A stretch of 37,177 nucleotides of DNA from an uncultured Clostridia bacterium (GCA_944383925.1 CALWRM010000076.1:1-37177); one strand, 5' to 3'. Shown: positions 15,113-23,605, counted from the stretch's first letter. Made by a program: numbers and translations. Notes: generated from the letters alone by a model not told the origin.

Positions 15113-15868
15113 CTAGCCGCTGACGTGGGCCTGCGTCTCCCGCTTGCCCTTCTCGCCCTCGGTCCCCTGGGAAAAGCTCAGGATCTGGTGCAGCTGGGCC
15201 TTCATTCTCTCCTTCTCCGCCCCATACCCGGCCTCTTCCCGATAGATGAGCGCTTCATGGAAGAAGAGGGTGCGCGTCCGGATGTCCGGCAGCACGGGCA
15301 CGATGCGAAGATCCTTGCCCGTTTTGCGCTTGTATAGCCTTGCGACATACACAAATCCGCCGTACAACTCGCCCACCTCGCCGTCGGTGTTGGTGTAGCT
15401 GACGTCGGTGAGCACCATGACGTTTTCGCCCTGTTCCAGGGCTTCCATGGTCTCCTGCAGGGTTTGCACCAGCTTTCGGCTGCTCCGGTGCACGGGAATG
15501 GCGCGCATCCCCCGATACACCCAGGCCGCTGGATAACAAAGCAGGCCTGCGAACAGGGAGCACAGCCACAAGGGGAAGCGCATTCTCTGGCGAAAGGTGA
15601 CGTTTCGCAGGTGGTTGTAGTTGTCCTTCACCTCCACCAGCGAGTCCAGCACCCACAGCCGGTATTCCACCGGCATGTGCAAAAACAGCACCACCGGCCC
15701 GTAGTTGTTCAGGTGGCGGCTGACAAATAGGCAAGGCGTCTCCACCTGGCCATGACCGGCAATTTTCCAGCGCGGACAAAACAGCTTCAGCGCCTTAACC
15801 AAGCGGCGAAAGCCCGGGCGATATACGGCAGCGCCCGCCGGTTGGGCGCTCCTTTTGTGCTTTTGCAT
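15113..15868 (-). CDS. Lysophospholipid acyltransferase-like (PlsC-type) protein, atypical
   Basis: The 251-residue protein has the layout of LPLAT/AGPAT enzymes, which acylate lysophospholipids or similar acceptors at the membrane. Signs are LFVSRHLNNYGPVVLF (block I), a hydrophobic segment WLCSLFAGLLCYPAAWVY, then MRAIPVHRSSR (block II) and LEQGENVMVLTDVSY (block III position). The block I motif is normally HxxxxD. Here H52 is followed by Gly at position 57, so the catalytic Asp is missing or shifted, and the block III PEG is also absent. Activity is therefore doubtful. ATG 15868 is the only start after the preceding in-frame stop, with AAGGAG 16 bases away. It is downstream of, and probably co-transcribed with, a small membrane protein gene. 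Confidence 0.65.
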   Translation of the reverse strand: MQKHKRSAQPAGAAVYRPGFRRLVKALKLFCPRWKIAGHGQVETPCLFVSRHLNNYGPVVLFLHMPVEYRLWVLDSLVEVKDNYNHLRNVTFRQRMRFPLWLCSLFAGLLCYPAAWVYRGMRAIPVHRSSRKLVQTLQETMEALEQGENVMVLTDVSYTNTDGEVGELYGGFVYVARLYKRKTGKDLRIVPVLPDIRTRTLFFHEALIYREEAGYGAEKERMKAQLHQILSFSQGTEGEKGKRETQAHVSG

Positions 15869-15892
15869 GCTTTCTCTGCCTCTGCTCCTTTG

Positions 15893-16099
15893 TTAGGCAG
15901 CCAGGGACTGCCTCTTCTTCATGCGCAACACCATCGCGATGACGCAGGCGGCGGCCGCAGCCAAACAGAGCACGCCGGCGGCCAGCGCCACCAGGGCGGC
16001 GTCGTACAGCCAGGTCAAGCTTTCATAGATGCCCTCCGGCAAAAGGCCGGACAACAGGGTCTTTACCAAACCAGCCAGCCCGTCCAGGAACGACTGCAT
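15893..16099 (-). CDS. Small membrane protein of unknown function
   Basis: A 68-residue protein starting MQSFLDGLAGLVKTLLSG, with an amphipathic first half and one long transmembrane segment (about residues 32-57, LVALAAGVLCLAAAAACVIA). It ends in a basic, probably cytosolic tail (RMKKRQ). ATG 16099 is preferred over an upstream start because AAAGGAGG lies 8 bases before it. It has its own promoter and is 24 bp from the acyltransferase-like gene, so a membrane-linked pair is likely. I do not recognise the family. Confidence 0.65.
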   Translation of the reverse strand: MQSFLDGLAGLVKTLLSGLLPEGIYESLTWLYDAALVALAAGVLCLAAAAACVIAMVLRMKKRQSLAA

Positions 16100-16142
16100 G
16101 TTCGCATCCTCCTTTGTTTTTACCAATCGCTTCGTACCTCTC

Positions 16143-16171
16143 AGTATACCACCAACTTCGTTTTCTGAAAA
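16143..16171 (-). promoter_or_regulatory. Probable promoter for the small membrane protein operon
   Basis: On the minus strand TTTTCA (16171-16166), a 17-bp spacer and TATACT (16148-16143) precede the start at 16099 by about 43 bp. Confidence 0.55.
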
Positions 16172-16266
16172 GATCTCCTTTTTCCCTGTTTCCTATCTTT
16201 TCCTCGCCCGGTCGTTTCCTCGAAATTCCCTTTGGGTCCTCTTCCTTTCCGCCCGCTCTTTCGCGC

Positions 16267-16295
16267 TTGACGTTTTTGTCCGGCTGCCTCAAAAT
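16267..16295 (+). promoter_or_regulatory. Possible promoter for the TetR-family gene
   Basis: TTGACG (16267-16272), a 17-bp spacer and CAAAAT (16290-16295) lie 50 bp before the start at 16346. The 246-bp divergent region (16100-16345) has no obvious palindrome for the regulator. Confidence 0.45.
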
Positions 16296-16345
16296 AGAAG
16301 AATAAGGCATCGCCGGCTTTGCGGCGGAAGGGGGCGCGGGCGAGC

Positions 16346-17029
16346 ATGAAGAAGGGAGACCTGCGGCGAGCGCAGATCCTACAAGCGTCGGAAAAGCTCT
16401 TCTACCTTCAGGGGTATGAGAGCACCAGCGTCGATCAGATTCTGCAGGCTTTGCATCTTTCCAAAGGGGGCTTCTACCATCATTTTGAGAGCAAGGAAGC
16501 CCTGCTTTGGGCCATCTGCGAGGAGCGGGCCTCTTCCTGCGCCCAGGCCATCGCCAAGGCCGTGGCCGACTGTCCCGGAGGCGCCAGCGCCCGCATCAAC
16601 GCCATGTTCGACAAAAACGGGCTTTGGCGTCAGGATCAAACGGACTTTCTCGGCCTGCTGATTCGCGTCGGCTACCGGGGCGGCAATCTCACCCTGCGCG
16701 AAAGGCTCAAATCCCGGCTCTACCAGCTCTGCCTGCCCATCGTGGACACCATCGTGGCCGACGGCGTGGATTCCGGCGAATTCTTAACCCCCTATCCCCA
16801 TGGCGCCGGCAGCCTGGTCCTACAGCTGGGCCTAAGCTTCACCGACGAGATCGCAAGGCTGCTGGCCGAGGAGGGGCCGCCCGATACGGCCCGCATCCTG
16901 GAATACTTGGAACTGTATCGCTATGCCGTCGAGCAGGTGCTCGGCGCGCCCTTTGGCTCCATCGATCTGTACCAGATGCGCTACATGGCCGATTTGTGCG
17001 TCCACATTTGGCAGAAGCACCTGCGCTAA
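16346..17029 (+). CDS. TetR/AcrR family transcriptional regulator
   Basis: The 227-residue protein has an N-terminal TetR DNA-binding domain: AQILQASEKLFYLQGYESTS, VDQILQALHLSKGGFYHHF and SKEALLWAI (about residues 10-56). The C-terminal ligand-binding helical region is not assignable to a ligand. ATG 16346 is preferred over TTG 16319, with GGAAGGGGG about 11 bases upstream. The gene diverges from the membrane-protein/acyltransferase-like operon, which it may control; fatty-acid or envelope signals would fit but this is inference. Confidence 0.88.
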   Translation: MKKGDLRRAQILQASEKLFYLQGYESTSVDQILQALHLSKGGFYHHFESKEALLWAICEERASSCAQAIAKAVADCPGGASARINAMFDKNGLWRQDQTDFLGLLIRVGYRGGNLTLRERLKSRLYQLCLPIVDTIVADGVDSGEFLTPYPHGAGSLVLQLGLSFTDEIARLLAEEGPPDTARILEYLELYRYAVEQVLGAPFGSIDLYQMRYMADLCVHIWQKHLR

Positions 17030-17077
17030 TCCTCCAAATGGCGCGCCGCATCGCGCTGCACAGCGGGAGCCCGATCG

Positions 17078-17126
17078 CCTCCCTTGTCAAAGGGAGGTGT
17101 CAGGCGCAGCCTGACGGAGGGATTCC
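17078..17126 (+). repeat. Double-hairpin intergenic repeat, copy 1
   Basis: CCTCCCTTGTCAAAGGGAGG (17078-17097) is one hairpin. GTCAGGC-GCA-GCCTGAC (17099-17115) is a second, followed by the tail GGAGGGATTCC. The first hairpin and tail nearly match the copies at 23455 and 23558, while the second stem differs in sequence but still pairs. Confidence 0.85.
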
Positions 17127-17171
17127 ACCCCTCCCCCGCCTTGGCCTATGGCCTTCGGGCGCTTCCTGTAT

Positions 17172-17177
17172 TATAAT
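17172..17177 (+). promoter_or_regulatory. Probable -10 element for nadE
   Basis: A perfect TATAAT lies 40 bp before the nadE start. No good -35 is present at 16-18 bp, so the promoter is only partly supported. Confidence 0.45.
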
Positions 17178-17216
17178 GAAATCGCCTTTATTTCGCAAAG
17201 GGGGTGCATCCGAGCG

Positions 17217-19115
17217 ATGATGCAACATGGTTTTCTCCGCGTATGCTGCGCGACGCCCCAGGTCAAGGTGGCGGACCCCGCGCACAATGCCGCCCAGTTG
17301 ATCTCCTTGGCCCAGGAAGCGGCGCGGCGCGGCGCGCTGGTGGTCTGCTTTCCAGAGCTCTGCCTCAGCGCCTACACCTGCGGCGATTTGTTTCTCAGCA
17401 AGCGCCTGCAAACGGGGGTAACGCAGGCCCTGGCGGATCTGTTGCGCGCCACCGCCCCGTTGGATCTGGTTCTGGTGGTCGGCCTCCCCCTTTCCTTCGG
17501 CGACCAGCTGTACAACTGCGCAGCCGTCCTGCAAAGGGGCAAGATTCTCGGCCTCGTCCCCAAGCAAAACATCCCCAATTACGGCGAGTTTTACGAAGGC
17601 CGCATCTTTTCGCCGGGCAGGGGCCGCTGGGACGTAGAGCTGCTGGGCCAAACGGTTCCCTTTGGAGAGGACCTGCTCTTTTGCTGCAACAGCTTCCCGG
17701 ACCTCATTCTTGGCGTGGAAATCTGCGAGGATCTGTGGGTTGCCGACTCCCCCTCCAACCGCCTTTCCAGCCTGGGCGCCACGCTGATCGCCAATCCCTC
17801 CGCCAGCGACGAGGTGGTGGGCAAGGCCGCCTACCGCCGCCAACTGCTCAGCGCCCAAAGCGCCAAAACCCTCACGGCCTATCTGTATACCGATGCCGGT
17901 GCCGGCGAATCCTCCCAGGATCTCGTCTTCTCCGGCCATAACCTCATTTACGAAAACGGCTCCCTGCTGGCCGAATCCCAGCGCTTCACCACGGGCCCCC
18001 TGTTTGCGGACGTGGACCTCAGCCGCCTTCGTTCGGAGCGCCAGCGCACCTCCACCTTCCGGGGCGAGCAGGGCGGCCGTCGCGTTTTCTTCGACCTTCC
18101 CCTGCTCCCTCTGCAGCTGGAACGCCCCGTCGCCAAGTATCCCTTCGTTCCGGAACAGGCATCGGAGCGTGCGGAACGCTGCGAGGAGATTTTGCGCATG
18201 CAGGCCGCCGGCCTTGCCACCCGTCTTTCCCATGTGGGCGCCCGCTGCGCCGTGGTGGGGCTGTCCGGCGGCTTGGACTCCACCCTTGCCCTGGTGGTCG
18301 CCTGCCACGCCTTCGACCTGCTCGGCCTGCCGCGGGAGGGCATTCTCGCCGTCACCATGCCTTGCTTTGGCACCACAGGCCGCACCCGGCGCAACGCCGA
18401 GCTGCTGGCCAAGGCCTATGGCGTGTCCTTCCGGGAGGTCAACATCCTTGCCTCGGTCCGCCAGCACTTTCAGGATATCGGGCAGAGCGAGGAGGATCAT
18501 TCCGTCACCTATGAAAACGCCCAGGCCCGGGAGCGCACCCAGGTGCTGATGGACCTGGCCAACCAGCGGGGCGGCCTAGTCATCGGCACCGGCGACCTGT
18601 CGGAGCTGGCGCTGGGCTGGGCCACCTACAACGGGGACCACATGTCCATGTACGGCGTCAACGCCTCGATCCCCAAGACGTTGGTGCGCCATTTGGTCTC
18701 CTTCGAGGCCGGCCGCAGCCCGGACGCCCTGGCCGCCTGCCTGCGCGACATCCTGGACACCCCCGTCAGCCCGGAGCTGCTCCCCCCCAAGGACGGGGAC
18801 ATCGCCCAGCGCACCGAGGACATCGTGGGCCCCTACGAGCTGCACGACTTCTTCCTGTATTACCTGCTGCGCTTTTCCATGGAGCCGGAAAAGATCCTGT
18901 ACTTGGCCCAGCATGCCTTTGGCCAGGAGTACGATCCTTCCGTCATCCGCCGCTGGCTGGCGACCTTCCTGCGCCGCTTCTTTAGCCAGGCCTTTAAGCG
19001 CTCCTGCCTGCCGGACGGGCCCAAGGTGGGTTCCATCGCCCTTTCGCCCCGCGGCGATTGGCGCATGCCCTCCGACGCCAGCGCCCGGCTTTGGCTGGAA
19101 CAGCTCTTGGACTAA
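17217..19115 (+). CDS. nadE: Glutamine-dependent NAD(+) synthetase
   Basis: The 632-residue protein is the two-domain, glutamine-dependent NadE, which amidates nicotinic acid adenine dinucleotide to NAD+ with ATP and ammonia from glutamine. The N-terminal nitrilase-like glutaminase has Glu in FPELCLSAYTCGDLF, Lys in PKQNIPNYGEFYEGR and Cys in GVEICEDLW. The synthetase domain has the pyrophosphatase loop GLSGGLDSTLALVV, and later TGDLSELALGWATYNGDHM. Length matches the family. Adjacent ATGs at 17217 and 17220 are both possible, with AAAGGGGG about 13 bases upstream. Longer frames reach back over the promoter and are rejected. Confidence 0.95.
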   Translation: MMQHGFLRVCCATPQVKVADPAHNAAQLISLAQEAARRGALVVCFPELCLSAYTCGDLFLSKRLQTGVTQALADLLRATAPLDLVLVVGLPLSFGDQLYNCAAVLQRGKILGLVPKQNIPNYGEFYEGRIFSPGRGRWDVELLGQTVPFGEDLLFCCNSFPDLILGVEICEDLWVADSPSNRLSSLGATLIANPSASDEVVGKAAYRRQLLSAQSAKTLTAYLYTDAGAGESSQDLVFSGHNLIYENGSLLAESQRFTTGPLFADVDLSRLRSERQRTSTFRGEQGGRRVFFDLPLLPLQLERPVAKYPFVPEQASERAERCEEILRMQAAGLATRLSHVGARCAVVGLSGGLDSTLALVVACHAFDLLGLPREGILAVTMPCFGTTGRTRRNAELLAKAYGVSFREVNILASVRQHFQDIGQSEEDHSVTYENAQARERTQVLMDLANQRGGLVIGTGDLSELALGWATYNGDHMSMYGVNASIPKTLVRHLVSFEAGRSPDALAACLRDILDTPVSPELLPPKDGDIAQRTEDIVGPYELHDFFLYYLLRFSMEPEKILYLAQHAFGQEYDPSVIRRWLATFLRRFFSQAFKRSCLPDGPKVGSIALSPRGDWRMPSDASARLWLEQLLD

Positions 19116-19188
19116 GCCCTTCTTGCATCTCCCCCCCCCGCCGCTTGCCGTCCCGAAACCCCATCGAGAAAGGAGAGGAAAAGGCCCC

Positions 19189-21135
19189 ATGCGCGTGACC
19201 CTCGGCATATTCGCCCACGTGGACGCGGGCAAGACCACCCTCTCCGAGCAGCTGCTCTATCTGGGGCATATGCTCCGCGCTCCGGGCCGGGTGGATCACC
19301 AGAACGCCTTCTTGGACAACCACCCCCTCGAGCGTTCCAGGGGCATCACCATCTTTTCCGAGCAGGCGGACTTTTCGTTCGGTGGGGTGGACTTTACCCT
19401 CATCGACACCCCCGGCCACGCGGATTTTTCCGCGGAGATGGAGCGCTGCATCTCCGTGCTGGACTACGCCTTGATCGTGGTCAGCGCCGTGGAAGGGGTC
19501 CAAGCCCATACCCTAACCGTTTGGCGGCTGCTGCGCGAAAGAAAGCTCCCCGTGTTCTTCTTCCTCAACAAGCTGGACAGGCCCGGCGCCCAGGCCAGCC
19601 CCGTCCTGGAGGCGCTGCGGTCCCGCCTTGGCGCGCCCGCCTTTGCCTTTGAGGCGGACACCGTCCATCGCTTGCCCGAACCCCTGTTGGAAGAGCTCGC
19701 CCAGACGGACGAGGGCCTCCTGGACCTCTACCTCGCCGGCGAGCGTTCGCCCGGCCTCTGGCTTCCCGCGCTGCGCAGGGCCGTGGCCCAGGGCCTTCTT
19801 TGCCCTGTATACAGCGGCTCCGCCCTGCAAGGCCAGGGCGTGGATGCCCTGCTCCAGGGGCTTGCCGCCCTGTGCGAAACCGCCTACGACGCCTCCGCCC
19901 CCTTTGCCGCGCGGGTGTACAAGCTGCGCCATGACGCCCAAGGCCAGCGTCTGGCCTTTCTCAAGGTCCTGTCCGGCCGCCTGCGTCCCCGCGACGGCCT
20001 GCGCCTTCCCAGCGGCGAGGTCTTTAAGCCCAGCGAGCTTCGCCGCTGCGAGGGAAACCGCACCCTGCGGGTGGAGGAAGCCGGCGCCGGCTCCCACGCG
20101 GTGCTGGTGGGCGCGCCCGCCCTGCGCGTGGGCGATGGTCTCGGCCAAGCGCCGCCCCTGGAGGCCCAGCGCCTGCAACCCCTGCTCTTCGCCCAGGCCA
20201 TTCCCGGCGAGGGGGTCACGCCAAGACAGCTGCTGGAAAAGCTGCGCCAGCTGGAGGAGGAGGATCCCCTGCTCCAGATCCGCTGGCTGTCCGAGCGCCA
20301 AAGCTTGGAGCTCAGCTTCATGGGGCCCATCCAGCTAGAGGTGCTTCAAAGCCTGCTCCAGGAGCGCTTCGGCCTTTCCGTCTCCTTTGGGCCGCCCCAG
20401 ATCCTCTATCGGGAGACGCTGCTTGAACCCGTGATCGGCAGGGGCCATTACGAGCCCCTTCGCCATTACGCGGAGGTGCACCTGGCCCTTCGCCCCCTGC
20501 CCCGGGGGTCCGGCGTCCGCTTTGTGGACGAGGCCTCCCTGGATTCCCTGCCCGCCCCCTACCACTCCCTGGTGCGCACCCACGTGCTGGAAAAGGCGCA
20601 CCTGGGCCCCCTCACCGGCTCCCCCATCGACGATGTGGAGATCGCCCTGCTCAGCGGCCGGGCGCACCTCAAGCACACCGAGGGCGGCGATTTTCGCCAG
20701 GCCTGCTACCGCGCCATCCGCCAAGGGCTCTTCAAGGGACGCTGCCAACTCCTGGAGCCCTATTACGCCTTCACCCTGCGGGTGGAAGAGGGGCTTGTGG
20801 GCAAGGTGAGCACGGAGCTGATCCAGCTCAAGGCGGAGCTGCTCTCCCAGGAAAGCCGCCAGGGCGAGGCGGAACTGCGCGGCCGCGGTCCCGTAAAACG
20901 CCTGCTGGACTATCCCCAGCGTTTTCTCGCCCTCACCAAGGGGCGGGGCCTGTTGAGCTTCCGTTTCGACGGCTACGCCCCTTGTTTGGATGCCGACGCC
21001 GTCATTCAGGCGCGCGGCTATGATCGCCAGGCCGACCGCGAAAACCCGGCCGATTCCGTGTTTTGCCAAAAGGGCGCCGGCTTTCTCGTGGCTTGGGACA
21101 AGGCGGACGACTGGATGCACATCGGCGACGCCTGA
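19189..21135 (+). CDS. Tet(M)/EF-G-like translational GTPase
   Basis: The 648-residue protein resembles tetracycline ribosomal-protection proteins and EF-G. The G domain has AHVDAGKTTLSEQLLY (P-loop), RGITIFSEQ (switch I), DTPGHADFSAEMERCISVLD (G3) and NKLD (G4). The middle and C-terminal domains follow the Tet order, including LLEPYYAFTLRVEE and a late TKGRG motif close to the Tet(M) FTNGR. Bona fide Tet proteins bind the ribosome and eject tetracycline. Whether this copy gives resistance is unknown: the domain IV loop motif YSPVSTPADF is not evident, and the C-terminus differs. Base composition matches the genome, with no mobile element nearby. ATG 19189 follows AAAGGAGAGG. Confidence 0.8.
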   Translation: MRVTLGIFAHVDAGKTTLSEQLLYLGHMLRAPGRVDHQNAFLDNHPLERSRGITIFSEQADFSFGGVDFTLIDTPGHADFSAEMERCISVLDYALIVVSAVEGVQAHTLTVWRLLRERKLPVFFFLNKLDRPGAQASPVLEALRSRLGAPAFAFEADTVHRLPEPLLEELAQTDEGLLDLYLAGERSPGLWLPALRRAVAQGLLCPVYSGSALQGQGVDALLQGLAALCETAYDASAPFAARVYKLRHDAQGQRLAFLKVLSGRLRPRDGLRLPSGEVFKPSELRRCEGNRTLRVEEAGAGSHAVLVGAPALRVGDGLGQAPPLEAQRLQPLLFAQAIPGEGVTPRQLLEKLRQLEEEDPLLQIRWLSERQSLELSFMGPIQLEVLQSLLQERFGLSVSFGPPQILYRETLLEPVIGRGHYEPLRHYAEVHLALRPLPRGSGVRFVDEASLDSLPAPYHSLVRTHVLEKAHLGPLTGSPIDDVEIALLSGRAHLKHTEGGDFRQACYRAIRQGLFKGRCQLLEPYYAFTLRVEEGLVGKVSTELIQLKAELLSQESRQGEAELRGRGPVKRLLDYPQRFLALTKGRGLLSFRFDGYAPCLDADAVIQARGYDRQADRENPADSVFCQKGAGFLVAWDKADDWMHIGDA

Positions 21136-21141
21136 CAAAAA

Positions 21142-21191
21142 ACCGTTTCTCCTCTCAAACGGTGGACAGCCAGGCTATTTTTTGATACATT
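21142..21191 (+). promoter_or_regulatory. Promoter and hairpin before degV
   Basis: ACCGTTT (21142-21148) pairs with AAACGGT (21157-21163), a weak terminator-like stem after the Tet-like gene. TGGACA (21163-21168), a 17-bp spacer and TACATT (21186-21191) make a plausible promoter for the DegV gene. Confidence 0.5.
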
Positions 21192-21244
21192 AGACAAAAC
21201 AAACCCACGCGCCCGCCGCTCCGGTGGGCAAAAGGAGGCGCGCC

Positions 21245-22105
21245 ATGACTGCTGCGTATTTCACCGATTCCTGCTGCGACCTTCCTCACTCCTACGCCGA
21301 GGAGCGCGATTTGACGATCGTTCCCATGTCCTACCGGGTGGACGGCGTGGACTATGTGGACGATTACGGTCTCTCCCTTTCCTACCACGATTTCTATGAA
21401 AAGCTTCGCGCCGGCATCCCCTCCTCCACCTCCCAGGTAACCTCCGCCCAGTACGAGGCGGCCTTTACGCCTGCCCTGGAGGCCGGACGGGACGTCGTTT
21501 GCCTCGCCTTCTCCTCCGCGCTGTCCAGCACCTATGAGAGCGCGCTGTTGGCCAAGCGCAACCTGGAGGAGCGCTATCCCGGCCGCAGCGTCTATGTGAT
21601 CGACTCCCTCTGCGCCTCCATGGGCCAGGGCCTCTTGACCCATCTGATGCTCAACAAGCGCGACGAGGGCCTGTCCACGCAGGAGGTCGTCGCCTGGGTG
21701 GAGGAAAACAAGGGCCGGCTTTGCCATTGGTTCACCGTCTACGACCTCAACCATCTCAAGCGCGGCGGGCGCGTTTCCGCGACGGCCGCCTTTTTCGGCA
21801 CCATGCTCTCCATCAAGCCCGTTCTGCATGTGGACGACCAGGGCCGCCTGATCCCCATGGAAAAGGTCAAGGGCCGGGCCCGCTCCGTACAAAGCCTTTT
21901 CGACCACATGAAGCAAACGGCCCAGGAAAACCAAACCATCTTCATCAGCCACGGCGACGGCGAGGCGGACGCCCTTCGCTTGAAGGAAATGATCCAGCAG
22001 GAGTTCGGCATCCAGGACATCCGCATCAACTTCATCGGCCCCATTGTGGGCAGCCACTCCGGTCCCGACACCCTCGCCCTTTTCTTCCTGGGCGCGCCGC
22101 GCTAA
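21245..22105 (+). CDS. DegV family fatty acid-binding protein
   Basis: The 286-residue protein is a DegV-family member, cytosolic proteins that bind a fatty acid between two domains and, in some Firmicutes, present it to fatty acid kinase FakA. Typical features are the N-terminal YFTDSCCDLP, the STSQVTSAQYEAAF region, the FSSALSSTYESA segment and VYVIDSLCASMGQG. The Ser/Thr-rich fatty-acid contacts are in these motifs. No fakA is visible here. ATG 21245 follows AAAGGAGGCGCGCC. The next gene starts 43 bp later with no terminator between, so the two are probably co-transcribed. Confidence 0.92.
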   Translation: MTAAYFTDSCCDLPHSYAEERDLTIVPMSYRVDGVDYVDDYGLSLSYHDFYEKLRAGIPSSTSQVTSAQYEAAFTPALEAGRDVVCLAFSSALSSTYESALLAKRNLEERYPGRSVYVIDSLCASMGQGLLTHLMLNKRDEGLSTQEVVAWVEENKGRLCHWFTVYDLNHLKRGGRVSATAAFFGTMLSIKPVLHVDDQGRLIPMEKVKGRARSVQSLFDHMKQTAQENQTIFISHGDGEADALRLKEMIQQEFGIQDIRINFIGPIVGSHSGPDTLALFFLGAPR

Positions 22106-22148
22106 ACCCGGGTCTGCCCCATTCAACGGAAGGAGCCTTACGCGAACC

Positions 22149-23339
22149 ATGATGAAGCTCGATTGGCGCTCTCCCTATGCCAAGCGCGTTCTCTTGACCG
22201 CCGTCGTTGCCACCGTCTCCATCGCCTGCCTCCTATTGGTTTTCCGCATGCTGGAGGATAGCGGCAACATCCTCATTCAGCTGTCCAAGTTCGGCGCACT
22301 CGTGGGCAACGTGCTGACTCCCTTTCTGTTGGCCATGTTGTTGGGCTATATGCTCCTGCCCATCGTCCGCTTTTTCGAGCGGCGCCTGTTTGGCCTCTTC
22401 CTGCGCGGCGAGCGCTGGACGGGCCTGCGCCGGGGCTTGTCGGTGTTGCTCACCTATCTACTTTTAGTGCTCGGCCTCATCTGGTTGCTGGGCAGCCTCT
22501 GGCCCGTGCTTTGGGCCAACGTGCAGGAGTTTTGGACAAACGCCCCCCATTATATCGACACGGCGCAAGAATATTTGTCCGAATTTTCCAAGAACAACCC
22601 TTTGCTCAACCAGCCGAGCGTCAGCAAGGCCATCCAAAGCGCACTGGACAGCTTGGAGCTGGAAATCAGCGTTCTGGCCAGCGAGGTCTTGCAGCGAACC
22701 GTCGACCTAATCAAGCAGCTGACCAACTCCGTCACCAACGCCTTCATCACACTGGTCGGCAGCATCTACTGCCTGCTGGATGGTCCACGCATGCTCCGCA
22801 GCCTACAACGCTTGACCCAAGCCCTCTTTGGGCAGCGCCGCTGTGACCGCCTGGTGGACCTGTCAAGGCTCTTCGAGCGCATCTTCGGCGTGTATGTGCG
22901 TTCCCGTCTGTTGGAATCCACGGTTGTTTTCGCACTGGTTTACATCTCCTTTCTCTTCTTCCGCATTCCCTATTCCGCTCTCTTTGCCCTGGTGAACGGC
23001 ATCACCAACCTGGTTCCCTACTTCGGTCCCATCGTCGGCTGTGTGCTCACCATGGCCGTGCTGGTGCTCATCGATCCCATGCAGGCCCTATACGCGGGGG
23101 TTCTCATCACCATCGTCCAACAGATCGACGGCTATATCCTAGGCCCCAAGTTCATGGGGGAGAATCTCCACCTGCGTCCCTTGTACGTGATGCTTTCCGT
23201 CACCGCGGGCGGCGCCTTCTTCGGCGTGCCCGGCATGCTGCTCACCGTCCCCTTTGTGGCCTTCTTCGGCGCCCTGTTGAGCCGCTTTATCCAACGTCGC
23301 TTAAGCAATGTCGCTGCTACGGGTGTCAAACAACCCTGA
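22149..23339 (+). CDS. AI-2E family transporter (predicted permease)
   Basis: The 396-residue protein has about eight transmembrane segments and the AI-2E/YdiK/PerM family pattern. An N-terminal pair includes LLTAVVATVSIACLLLVF and GNVLTPFLLAMLLGYMLLPIV. A soluble helical part lies around 120-200. The conserved C-terminal block includes RIPYSALFALVNGITNLVPY and GPIVG. The family is named for autoinducer-2 export but includes transporters with other roles, such as sodium-proton exchange. The substrate here is unknown. Two adjacent ATGs (22149, 22152) are possible; AAGGAGCC lies about 13 bases before the first. Confidence 0.9.
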   Translation: MMKLDWRSPYAKRVLLTAVVATVSIACLLLVFRMLEDSGNILIQLSKFGALVGNVLTPFLLAMLLGYMLLPIVRFFERRLFGLFLRGERWTGLRRGLSVLLTYLLLVLGLIWLLGSLWPVLWANVQEFWTNAPHYIDTAQEYLSEFSKNNPLLNQPSVSKAIQSALDSLELEISVLASEVLQRTVDLIKQLTNSVTNAFITLVGSIYCLLDGPRMLRSLQRLTQALFGQRRCDRLVDLSRLFERIFGVYVRSRLLESTVVFALVYISFLFFRIPYSALFALVNGITNLVPYFGPIVGCVLTMAVLVLIDPMQALYAGVLITIVQQIDGYILGPKFMGENLHLRPLYVMLSVTAGGAFFGVPGMLLTVPFVAFFGALLSRFIQRRLSNVAATGVKQP

Positions 23340-23350
23340 CCGGCCGCCCA

Positions 23351-23389
23351 AGCGCCCCTTCCCCCTACAGGTGGGAAGGGGCGCTTTTT
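23351..23389 (+). terminator. Rho-independent terminator after the AI-2E gene
   Basis: AGCGCCCCTTCCC (23351-23363) pairs with GGGAAGGGGCGCT (23373-23385), then T's to 23389. Confidence 0.93.
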
Positions 23390-23454
23390 GTTGGCCGCCT
23401 CTTCTTTCCGCCCGCAGCCTTTCGTGTTTTCCCCCTTTCCTCTGGACCCCTTTG

Positions 23455-23502
23455 CCTCCCTTGTGAAAGGGAGGTGGCGGCTTTTGCCGCCGGAGGGATT
23501 CC
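23455..23502 (+). repeat. Double-hairpin intergenic repeat, copy 2
   Basis: CCTCCCTTGTGAAAGGGAGG (23455-23474), then GGCGGC-TTTT-GCCGCC (23476-23491), then GGAGGGATTCC. It is 103 bp from copy 3 in the same orientation. The 517-bp gap 23340-23856 contains only a terminator, these two repeats, AT-rich spacer and a promoter; no gene is seen. Confidence 0.88.
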
Positions 23503-23557
23503 TCCCCCTCACTTCCTCCAGCGCATCGTCTTTTCTCTCTTCCTTCGTTCCTACTCG

Positions 23558-23605
23558 CCTCCCTTGTGAAAGGGAGGTGGCGGCCCTGGCCGCCGGAGGG
23601 ATTCC
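23558..23605 (+). repeat. Double-hairpin intergenic repeat, copy 3
   Basis: CCTCCCTTGTGAAAGGGAGG (23558-23577), then GGCGGCC-CT-GGCCGCC (23579-23594), then GGAGGGATTCC. The first hairpin is identical to copy 2. The second stem extends by one pair. Confidence 0.88.

Noticed and set aside
19131-19139. Run of nine C's between nadE and the Tet-like gene as a phase-variable tract
   Set aside because: It lies between genes and well before the ribosome site, so length change would not alter a reading frame; no promoter spacing depends on it.
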